DNA from: Rhineura floridana
Taxonomy: Eukaryota; Chordata; Lepidosauria; Squamata; Rhineuridae
Reading direction: 5' to 3'
NCBI RefSeq assembly: GCF_030035675.1
Contig: NC_084486.1
Location: 94,363,027 to 94,427,026 of the forward strand
Length of the DNA: 64,000 nucleotides
Shown here: positions 1-9,700 of the stretch, one piece after another
Layout: the number at the start of each line of letters is the position of its first letter
How positions within the stretch are numbered: position 1 is the first letter of the stretch
The notes under the pieces: generated by a model
Told to the model about the DNA's origin: nothing
What the model saw: only the letters and a program-made list of their open reading frames with translations
Database searches by the model: none
Translations under genes and position numbers: made by a program

Positions 1-1154
1 ACCAGAGGCAGCTTCCACACTTTTGGCAGTTGGAGTCAGGTCCCCTGTACTAACAGACCCTCCCCGCAGGCAGAGCCCAGCATAGCTGGGCAGAGTTGTT
101 CAGAGGGACATCTCCATCTCATCCAAGCACATTCCAGCACAGCGGATTGGGAAGCTGGATTGCAGTGCCACACTATGAGTGTGTATTTTGTATTCACCTG
201 AAAATGGAAGTGTTTTCTGCTAATGAAAATGGATCCCTATCCAAATATCTGGTAAGAAGTAGCCTGAAGACCTCTTTCCCCACCAGCAGTCAGTCAATAA
301 AAGGCAATAGAAAAGATATCCCACAATGCTCAGCAAGGGCACCAGGCTCTTCCACTCATCAAGTCTTGTGATGGACTAGAAATCTAGGATTCTGACACAA
401 TTACACTGTTTCACATTACCTGGGGTGGGGAAGAGTCAGTTGTCAATAATATGCACTGTTTAAACACCTATACTAGCTGGGGGTCTGATCTAAAATCTGA
501 CAAGGCCCTGGCAATCATTTTTGTAACAAAACACCCTTTCTCGAACCCGAGGAAGGAAAAAGTCAATTTATAATCTCTGAAAAACACTTAGGAATCACAT
601 GACACAGCTATTTTCAAATTGTGCCATCACAAATTAATTCATATCACTTGTGGTTGTTTGCAGGGGTGGGTCACGAATATTTGTCCAACCCACCTGCAAT
701 AAATTGCTCTTTTTGTAGAGCAAGCCCAAAATCACTATTTGACTTTTTCTGAAATCTGGCACAGAGAAGAAATCAATCATAAAGATGAGGGGAAAGGGCA
801 AGTTATGCATGCCAGGCAGACAGATGAAATAGAAGGGATTTCTCTGGAGGATGTCCATATGTAAAACAATGACTGACAAGGAGAAGGAATGTATTTTTTT
901 CTGTGCAGGAGTTTTGGATTGGGGCATGCATCAGGTATGAAATAATGTTAAATCAACTGACAGGAGATTTGTCTGACTGGATTGCTTTCTTCCATCTCCA
1001 CCCTTCCCTGAGATTTTCCTAGGAAAATGTTCCTTAGTAAACTGCTGGAAAGCTGATGCTAAATATCCCAACTGAGAGAGAGACCCTGCCTCATCTCACA
1101 ATTAGGGCCACATTAGGTAGCAAAGAGGAGAGGCCTCTATCTGAGACACCAAAG

Positions 1155-1345
1155 CGCTTACCCCTTATACAGAGTCAGACTTAATTGGACCATCTAGCTC
1201 AGTATTGTCTACACTGACTGGTAGCAGCTCTCCATGGTTTCAGGCAGCAATCTTTTCCTGCCCTACCTGGAGATGCCAGGGACTGAATCTGGGGCTCCTT
1301 GCATGTGAAGTTTGTGCTCTACCACTGAGCTACAGCCCTTTCTCA
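1155..1345 (-). repeat. tRNA-headed SINE
   Basis: Read on the minus strand, the right end has a tRNA-like head (GTAGCTCAGTGGTAGAG type box A and a GGTTCAAT-like box B), followed by a body containing CAGTCAGTGTAGACAATACT. The left end is the degraded 3' tail. The same body recurs at 11.89-12.19 kb. I recognise it as a common squamate SINE but cannot give its library name. Confidence 0.6.
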
Positions 1346-1436
1346 ATGCTCCTCAAGTTTCTGTTAGCGAAGAATGAGTGGAATCAATGCAGGGCAGCTC
1401 CTTAACATCTTACCATTTGTGCTTTCTCTAGAACTC

Positions 1437-1496
1437 CAATAATATTATATATAATATATTATATGGTATATTATTTGGTACAATAATATACCAAAA
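1437..1496. repeat. AT-rich near-palindrome
   Basis: This short run is built almost only of A and T (ATAATATTATATATAATATA and similar). It can fold on itself. It is likely simple sequence and no gene or site is implied. Confidence 0.6.
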
Positions 1497-2030
1497 CGCT
1501 CCTCCTTTTCCCCTGAAGTGGCAGCAAGAATATCCCCCATCTTTGATGAGGCCATCTTAGCCAGCTACCCAAACCATCACAGGACTTTTCTTAAACCAAA
1601 CAAGTGATTTCATTTCCAGCACTAGTCAGCATAAAACATCTTTTTGGTCTGTTATCTAACTGGCTGCACCCTAGCTATATTCACTTCTCTGAATTCATGT
1701 ACTGTAGACTCTTCCTCCAAGAGATCCCTATTTCCACCCGTTTAACATGGACCCTTCTAGGAGGAGATTGCTTCAGCCTATTCCATCAAGTTTGGAAAGA
1801 ACACTGGTATTAATAAAGGGCACTGGAAGGCATGGGAGTTGAAACAAGCCATAACTGGTGATCGGTGTGACAAAGCCTGAGAAGCTGAACAGATCTTTTG
1901 GAGAAATAAGTAGGCTATGTTGCTATACCACCACAGACCTTTTCCCTCTCCTTGACTAGCAAACTGCATCTGCATTTCAGAAAAATGGGACCACAAGAAG
2001 AGATGGTATGTCTCACTAACACTATAAATT

Positions 2031-2325
2031 ATTCACTAATAGGCAAAAAACCTTGTGGTTTAAGAGCATACCTATAGCCCACAGATATTTCTATCAAACT
2101 TTAAAAAGCAGGGAAATTGCGCAGCTATAGTGAATGTACCAATCAAACGTACCATGTAGCAGGAGACCTGACCTCCTCTCTGAGATATTGGCCTGCCCTA
2201 TAAATTTGTCAAAATGCAAACACCATTTGGGTTGGTCTTTCACAGTCCAATCCACTTGCTGTGTAGCTTGCAAGAATTTGGTAACATGTGCCTTTGAGCA
2301 TATGGTGAGTGGTGGCAACACCTGC
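2031..2325 (+). repeat. Left arm of a 295-bp inverted repeat
   Basis: The arm runs from ATTCACTAATAGGC to GTGGTGGCAACACCTGC. Its reverse complement reappears at 3151-3307 continuing at 3793-3924. The arms share long identical stretches with scattered differences. The family is unknown to me; the arms may be terminal inverted repeats of a DNA element or two opposed copies of one interspersed repeat. Confidence 0.75.
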
Positions 2326-2837
2326 CATCTCCAAAGATAGAGAATTACATTTTTGTATGTTTGTTGGTGTTCTTCTTACTTTGCTTCTTTCCTGTGTTAC
2401 TAATGTTTCTACAGAGAATCTAAACTAGAAAATTTTATTTCCCTCATTATTCATCCTAGAAATCTGTGTCAAATTTATTTTTATTAATTCCAAAGCCTTT
2501 TTATTGGTCAGTGTCATATGATGGTGAAGACAGCCTTTTGTGTTTCAAATTGGAGGTTATGTTCTATTTCTATTTTGGGTGCATTAACAGTTGAATCTGA
2601 AACTGCAGTTTGATGTAAAATCAGACAGATTACAATATGTTGCTACTTCAGCAATGACTTTAGCTGCTATGTTTAAACCACTTTATTTAAAGCAAGGTGG
2701 GCACGGTCAATTAAAAACATAGAACACACCTAGAATTTTGCTAGAATATATTTCACCTCCCACTGTTTTATCTTGTGCAAATTGAGACACTCCTGAGGTC
2801 CACTGGAGACTATTCTGCAGAAGTCAGTGCCATTATT

Positions 2838-2908
2838 TGTTGTAAACTGTCCAGAGAGCTTTGGCTATGGGGCCGTATAAAAATGTAATAAATACATAAA
2901 TAATTCCA
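2838..2908 (+). mobile_element. LINE 3' tail fragment (CR1/L2-like)
   Basis: It contains GTAAACTGTCCAGAGAGC followed by TTTGGCTATGGGGC and an (ATAAA)-type tail. The same 3' end closes the longer LINE fragment at 5.57-6.24 kb. Only the extreme 3' end is present, so this is a strongly 5'-truncated copy. Confidence 0.6.
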
Positions 2909-3150
2909 CAATTATGTTTGGAGTTTTTTTAGTGTAAATTTTGCAAAGTGTTGCTGTACTTCACATCTTCACAGAAACAGAATCAAAAGAAAATGATTTC
3001 CTATAGGAAACTTCACTAAAATTGCAAAGGAAATCAGACATATTTAAAGTGACCATCTGAACTATATCAACTGTCTTAATAATGTTGCTTCCTCCCTGCT
3101 AAAACAAGATCAGCACAGCACATGTCTTGTTTCTGTTATTTGGGCTGGTT

Positions 3151-3924
3151 GCAGGTGTTGCCACCACTCACCATATGCTAAGAGGCACATGTTACCAAAT
3201 TCTTCCAAGCTACACAGGAAGTGGATTGGACTGTGAAAGACCAACCCAAATTGTGTTTGCATTTTGACCAATTTGTAGGGCAGTCCAATATCTCAGAGAG
3301 GAGGTCATAATAATAATAATAATAAATTTTATTTGTTAGTCGCCTATCTGTCCGAATTAACAGACACTTTAGGCGACTTACAGCAAACATAATAAAATAC
3401 AGTATACAATCAAAAAAGGCACAAGGTAGTCTAAAACATCAATTAATACATTATAAAAACTCATCCACCCTGAGGATTCTGTAGGCCTGCCTGAATAGCC
3501 AGGTCTTTAAGGCTCGGCGAAAACCCATCAGGGAGGAGGCATGTCGGAGATCCAAAGGAAGAGAATTCCAGAGAGTGGGGGCCACAACCGAAAATGCCCT
3601 CTCTCTGGTCCGTACCAGTCTAGCTGTTTTGGCTGGTGGGACCGAGAGAAGGTCCTGCGTGGCTGATCTTGTTAGGCGGCCTAATTGGTGATGCTGGAGG
3701 CGTTCCTTCAGATAAACTGGGCCGAAAACCGTATAGGGTTTTAAAGGTCAAGACCAACACCTTGAATTGGGCCCGGTAAACAACTGGTAACCAGATCAGA
3801 TCTCCTGCTACCCTGGTGCATTCACTATAGCTGCCCAATTTCCCTGCTTTTTAAAGTTTGATAGAAATATCTGTTGGCTATAGGTATGTTCTTAAACCGC
3901 AAGGTTTTTTGCCTATTAGTGAAT
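3151..3924 (-). repeat. Right arm of the inverted repeat, split by a LINE
   Basis: The arm is the reverse complement of 2031-2325 and is interrupted at 3308-3792 by a minus-strand LINE fragment. Joining the sequence on either side of the LINE restores continuity with the left arm (GAGGTCA before the break and GATCTCCTGCTAC after it), apart from a small deletion near 3815. The inverted pair therefore predates the LINE insertion. Confidence 0.7.
3308..3792 (-). mobile_element. CR1/L2-type LINE 3' fragment inserted in the inverted repeat
   Basis: The left end is a (TAA)n tail read on the minus strand. Minus-strand translation of the right half gives an RT C-terminal segment resembling YRAQFKVLVLTFKTLYG, like the segment in the LINE at 5.6-6.0 kb. 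The frame does not stay open: this is a 5'-truncated, decayed copy. Short flanking sequences AGGTCA and AGATCA look like a target duplication with one mismatch. Confidence 0.7.
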
Positions 3925-3984
3925 TTCCCTGCTTTTTAATCCAGGAAGTAAGAAATGGGATCCTGTCCAAATTTGCTGAGAATA

Positions 3985-4735
3985 GATTGATCATTTGCAT
4001 GCTTACTGAGGTCAGTGGGATTTACTCCCCTGCAATCATGCTTAGGATACGTGAAACTGACCACAGGGGATGGGGAGGGGAGGAGAAGGGAGGGGAGGAA
4101 ATGCAGAGGGGAGGACTGGGATGGGAGCAGGCAGGAGGGGGAGGGGAGGAGAAAGACAGGTTTGATCATTTGCATGTTTGTTGAATTCAGTGCAATTTAC
4201 TCCCACACAATCATGCTTAGGATAGGTAAAAGTGACCGGGGGGGGGGGGAGGGAGGGCTGGAGTGGGCAGGGGAGGAGAAAGAAGGAATAAGGGAGGGGA
4301 GGAGGGAGAGGAGAGGGGAAGAAGGGGAAAAGCAGGTCTGATCATTTGCATGCTTATTGAGTTCAATGGGATTTACTCCTATGCAATCATGGTTAGGATA
4401 GGAAAAACTGACCATGGGGGAGGAGGCGGGGGAAGGGGAAGGAGCGTATTGGAGGGGAAGAAAGGAAAGGGGAGGGGAGGGCAGGTTTGATCATTTGGAT
4501 GCTTATAGAGTTCAATGGCATTTACTTCTGTGCAATCATGCTTAAGATAGGTAAAACTGACCATGGGGATGAGGAAGAGGAGGGGGAGGAGCGGGAAAGG
4601 GAAGGAGGGGATTGGAAGGGGATGGGTAGGGAGGGGCAAAGGGAGGGGCAAAGGAAGGGGGCGGGAGGGTGGGTTTGATCATTTGCATACTTTTTGAGTT
4701 CAATGGGATTTATTTCTGTGCAATCATGTTTGAAA
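3985..4735 (+). repeat. Five-unit minisatellite with octamer motif and purine tracts
   Basis: Five units each begin TGATCATTTGCATGC or a close variant, continue with a GGGATTTACTC-like stretch and CAATCATGCTTAGGATAGG, and end in a GA/GGGG-rich tract of varying length. The octamer ATTTGCAT lies at 3993, 4168, 4344 and 4681; the fourth unit has ATTTGGAT at 4493. Spacing is about 175, 176, 149 and 188 bp. The 90-bp core is better conserved than the purine tract. Confidence 0.85.
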
Positions 4736-4926
4736 ATGGAAATGGACTGCCTTCAAGTCAATCCTGACTTATGGTGACTCTATGAATAGGGTTTTCATGG
4801 TAAATGGTATTCAGAGATGGTTTTACCATTGCCTTCCTCTGAGACTGAGAGGCAGTGACTGGCCCAAGGTCACCCAGTGTGCTTCATGGTTGTGTGGGGA
4901 TTCAAATCCTGGTCTCCCAGGTCCTG
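4734..4926 (-). mobile_element. Sauria-type SINE (tRNA head, BovB tail)
   Basis: On the minus strand the right end carries the tRNA-related head (GGTTCGAATCC-like box B within the CCTGGTCTCCCAGG region), the middle has the GGTCACCCAGTG and GAGGCAGTGACTGG core, and the left end has the CTTCAAGTC and GACTTATGG block shared with BovB 3' ends. The head is cut short. A fuller copy lies at 26226-26418. Confidence 0.75.
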
Positions 4927-5564
4927 GGGGAGGGGCAGGGAGGGGAGGGGAAGCCCTTTTCCTTTCTAAAAGGAAAACATTGTGAACAGTATCACTGTTT
5001 TTCAGCCTTTCCCCTACCTTTCTATTCTACAGCAGGCACATATAGCCTCCCACCCAAATTTAAACCAAAGCTGCCCCTGGCCACATCCACACCAGGCCTT
5101 TATTTCACTTTGGACAGTCATGGCTTCTCTCAAAGAATCCTGGGAAGTGTAGTTAGGGAAGGGTACTGAGAGTTGCTAGGAGACGCCCTGTTCCCCTCGC
5201 AGACTTCAATCAGAGTGGCTGACTGTTAAACCAGTCTGGCCACTGAAGCTCTGTCAGTGGAACAGGAGTCTCCTCTCAACACCCTTCACAAACTACACTT
5301 CCCAGGATTCTCTGAGGGAAGCCACGACTGTCTCAAGTGAAATCAAAGTCTGGTGTGGGTGTGGCCCCAATTAGGCAAGCCCAGCAGCTGTGAGTCTGGC
5401 TTTTAAAACACCGACAGTTGGTTCTTACTGAGCATGCCTGTGCTTATCATAGGGTCCCAGCCAAAATTTATGAAATTAATTAAAAATCAGCCAAGCATTT
5501 TTTTAACTTTTAAACTGCAGAAGTTGAAGGTCAGAGTATGGGGCAAGGTCAGTATTAGGATTAC

Positions 5565-6237
5565 AGGGATAACCTGGCTTCAGTTGTCCATGCTCTGGTA
5601 ACCTCCAAATTAGATTACTGCAATGCACTCTACGTGGGGCTGCCTTTGAAGATGGTTCAGAAACTGCAGCTTGTGCAAAATGCAGCGGCCAGATTGGTAA
5701 CAGGGACCAGACGGTCCAAACATATAAAACCGATTCTGGCCCGCTTGCATTGGTTGCCTGTATGTTTCCAAGCTCGATTCAAGGTGCTGGTTTTGACCTA
5801 TAAAGCCTTAGACGGCTTGGGACCACAATACCTGATGGAACGCCTCTCCCGATACGAACCCACCCGTACACTACGTTCAAGATCAAAGGCCCTCCTCCGG
5901 GTGCCTACAAGGGAGGGTAGCAACAAGAGAGAGGGCCTTCTTAGTGGTGGCCCCCAAATTATGGAATGACCTCTTTGATGAGGTGCGCCTGGCGCCAACA
6001 CTGTTATCTTTTCAGCGCCAGGTCAAGACTTTCCTCTTCTCCCAGGCATTTTAGCATGTGTTTTTAAATTGTTTTTATATTGTTTCGAATTTTAAAATTG
6101 TGTTTTAAATTGTTTTTAAAATATGTTTTTAAATTGTGTATTTGTTTTAATGTTTTTGATTGCTGTAAACCGCCCAGAGAGCTTTGGCTATGGGGCAGTA
6201 TACAAGTGCAATAAAATAAAATAAAATAAATAAATAA
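5565..6237 (+). mobile_element. CR1/L2-type LINE 3' fragment
   Basis: A plus-strand frame (about 5634-5966) encodes a non-LTR reverse transcriptase C-terminal region with LQLVQNAAARLV and LHWLPVCFQARFKVLVLTYKA, typical of the CR1/L2 group of LINEs. It is followed by a 3' UTR with CCGCCCAGAGAGCTTTGGC and an (ATAAA)n tail at 6215-6237. The copy lacks the endonuclease and most of the RT, so it is 5'-truncated; the frame breaks near its end. Confidence 0.85.
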
Positions 6238-6708
6238 TGAATTTCAACAGATTATGAGAACTCTGAGAGAAAAAAGTCCAAAAGGGCTCTGAGGTTTTTT
6301 TCTCTCTCTCCTTAGACTTTGAACTCTCTATTCTGTCTGACTGTTTTGTACATCACCATGAAAATTGAGAAGGTTGTTAAGCAAGCGTTTCTGAGTTCAG
6401 GACTATAAGTTTTGTAAGCTTTAGTTTTGAAATGAGCTTATGGGAAGCATCAGAATGGCATGGGGGGTATTTTCAATTTAACATTGCGGAATGTGAAAAA
6501 TTCCCGCTGGCTATAGTATACAGCCACTTTTGTGGCTGTATAATTATCCCAGCTCAGAAAGGTACACCTAATCTAAATCACTCAGAGAGTCAAGTAAGAG
6601 TTCTGTACTCTAGGAGTACAGCTATAGACAGACTTGAGATGGAAAACGTCATAAGGCCTGTCAATTTGCATAGCAGGGGGTCAGGAAGGGCAAACATTCA
6701 AGCCTTAC

Positions 6709-6786
6709 CAGTTGAATGATGTTGGACACACTGAGCCAGTTTGCCTGCTTGATGTTCTCTCCTCCTTCTACCAGTCCCTCATAACC
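6709..6786 (-). CDS. PFKL: PFKL coding exon 3
   Basis: A 78-bp, phase-0 exon of 26 codons, from GGTTATGAGGG to ATTCAACTG. The acceptor reads CTTTTAG and the donor GTAAGG. It encodes GYEGLVEGGENIKQANW and the following nine residues. Confidence 0.95.
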
Positions 6787-9700
6787 CTAAAAGAGGAAAG
6801 ACAGCAACGTGAAGGTGCCATTGCATCAGGAAAGCTTGTTCCGTGTTCCACTAAAATTAATCCTGCATAAGGTATCTAGCAAGAGTCCCTTAAAACATAC
6901 TAAAATACTCCTCCCCATCTCTCAAAATAGCTTTTATGTACAGCAGACCTATGAAAGAGGCAGTATATAAAACAAAGCAGACCCCCACCACAGGTTCTGC
7001 CAACATATCTCAGCCCTAAGCCCCCCCTCTTATCACTTCATCATATTCCTCACATGACAACAATACAAAGACTGACACTGAAATGGGAAGTCCTTGAATA
7101 TACACAAATAAAATTATAAAAATGTCAAGGTCGAACGTTACAAAGACAAACTGTACATTATAACAACTTTTCTACAGCATAGCATTCAGTCTTGACTGTT
7201 TATAGCAGACTTCTTTCAGCAGCACAACAGAATTTCTTGTACAGCTTGCTGAACTGTGGGAAGCTCACGAGAAAAACTATAGAATTGAAACAGCTCAGCA
7301 AACAGGAAAACCTGTTAACAGAACCTGAACAGTTTAGGTTTTGCCTCTCTTACAACTGCCTGCCCCAATTTACAACTAGAATGGATTTTATTGTGGATTT
7401 ACAGTTTGAAGTTACCATAAGAACAAATATTGTTTTTGCCCGTTTAACTCACTATTGTCATTGCTTTAACTTTTCTACAAAGATCATACTAATGTTTTTT
7501 GAAAGTGTTATTAATGCTACTCAGCTTCAGCACTATTGGGGATATCTTATAATTAACTGTGCTATCACAGAAATATAATGTATTCAGCATTTGCTTTTGT
7601 AAAACGTGTTGTTAAATTCTTATACTACAATTCCATGGTTTGTCAGTTTTTGTGGAATGGTGATCTTAGGTGACATTTAGTTCTAATTTGATAATCATGC
7701 TTCCCCTGTTTTCTTTTTTGTTTTCTTTTTTTTAGTTGCGATTCATATGATCATTGGTTAAACTGTGACATAACTGCACCTTAGGAACATTAGTTTACTG
7801 CATGACTTATACTGTGAATTGCGAAATCTGGCTTCAGATGTGCTATCTGGGGCATGTATTAGATTCCTGGCTTCACTTTAAAAAAATTAGGCAATTTATT
7901 TTATCCCTGTGGGTAATGGAAGGGTGTTTTGTTTTTTTAAAGGCTACACCAGTGGCCAGGATCCAGATGGTCATATGCACTTGGTTCATTTGCACATCTA
8001 ATTTTACTTTTTGTATATCCATTCTAGAAACTGTCCCCTGGATTCCCAAGCATGTTTTGTAAACTCCCAAAAGCTCACAAAACAATGTACTGATACCAAT
8101 ACTGCTTGTGGGAAATTTGCAGAATTCACCTTTCCAAGCTGCTGAATTATAGAGGGAGCAATGGAGTCAGTTATGTTTCTTAATTACACAGCCCTTGCCA
8201 GGGCAGTTTCTGAGGACCAACCTTCAGAGAAAGAGACTGATACTTTTACCACATCAACAAGGCCCAGGCCCAGTTTGGATGATACACTGTATTATTTTCT
8301 CTCTATGCATGCTTGGTAGGGAGTTCATACCTTCCTATTATGCCCATCAGACAGATCTGGTCTGCCTCTGACACCCCCTATATGTCCAAAGTTTGAATAA
8401 GGTTATACATACATAAAAGTCAATGTGCATCAGCCCAAATCATACAGTTGATTTCCTCCCACCCACCCCGATTCTGGGAATTGGCCCGTCACACAGTGGA
8501 ATTTATGCATGCACACCCAACGCAAATGTGGCCAGTAGTGTCAAGAGGTGGGACAGGCACACTTGTGAGCAGGGCATAAAAATGTGATCTCACTCTCCCA
8601 GTGCTTAGAGGAAGGAGATAGGAAGCAGGATAATCTAAACCAGGCTCCACTTTCATTTTCATGTCCTCACAGTCTCCCAGCGGCTGTCCAACCCTTTTAT
8701 AAGGGCAAAGCTATACCAATAACCATCCCCACACCAACAAACAAACAAAACAAAACAGCATTTTGAAGAGGGGAAATTTGAACCTCATAGATCAGGAACA
8801 CTTTTGCTCCAATATATATTCCCATGCGAGTTACGGCTCGGACAGCAGCATTCATACCTGGAGAGATGGAACACAAGGTAAACAATGGTCTCAACTTGAG
8901 CTAAACTGGTGCAGAGCTCTGCACTTTTATCTCAGCAAAAACCATGGCTAGTTTTGCATAGAGCCACACACAGGAAAAGATGTTCTGTACTTAGGTATTT
9001 GTTGGGCATGGCACAGAGGGCTTACAGTCCACAGTCCTAGATAAACTTATCAGGGAGTAAACTCTACTGAACACTGTGGGATTTACATCTGATTAAATAT
9101 GCAAAGGATTGCTTTGTTGGAGTACTCAAGGTGGCATTAGTGACATGCTGTTTGTCAGTAACATGGTAACTCCTAGCATGGCAAGGCTAATACACCAAAA
9201 ATGAAGACAAGGAACAAGTATAATTGGATGAGAAAGAAAATGATATGAATGAAATCCCACAAAAGTTCCACAAAAAAACACAGCATACTTGGGAATGCAT
9301 GAGTGTTTTTCTGACATATTAATTGTGTATGTGCACCTTTATTATATTTTAGCTGCCAAAGGAAAATGCCAAAGATTCTGTAGCCTCACTCCCACATTTG
9401 AAAGAATTACTAGGGAGGAGGGAAGCAAGTTTTTAAATAAAATATATTAACTTTTAATAAATCATGAAAAATTAACCAACAGACTGATTTTTGCAAAAGC
9501 AGCAGATATGTCATTGCCAAGTTAAAAGAGGAAACAGGACAGGACTTTCCCAGCCATTGCAGTTCCAGAGATTTCTCAATTAGAAATAAAGTGTTCAAAA
9601 TCTGTGACAGAGATGCAATGAGGAGAAACAATACACACTGAGGACTCAGGCTTCATTTGGCCTAAATACAAGGCAGTCAAACTAGCGAGGGATGAAAGGC

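Larger units (their letters stand above)
1..6708 (-). other. PFKL: PFKL intron 3 (left part of window, no exon seen)
   Basis: This stretch lies downstream of PFKL exon 3 on the minus strand. I looked for exon 4, which should encode a GGTIIGSARC-like start, and did not find it, so exon 4 is probably left of the window. The stretch holds SINEs, a split inverted repeat, LINE 3' fragments and a minisatellite, each listed separately. Roughly 1-1150, 1500-2030 and 4930-5560 show no feature that I can name. Confidence 0.6.

Noticed and set aside
3936-4651. Overlapping long frames on both strands at 3.9-4.7 kb
   Set aside because: They are by-products of the purine-rich minisatellite, which lacks stops in several frames.
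7192-7578. 128-codon plus-strand frame in PFKL intron 2
   Set aside because: Hydrophobic A/T-rich translation without a known domain; opposite strand to the gene.
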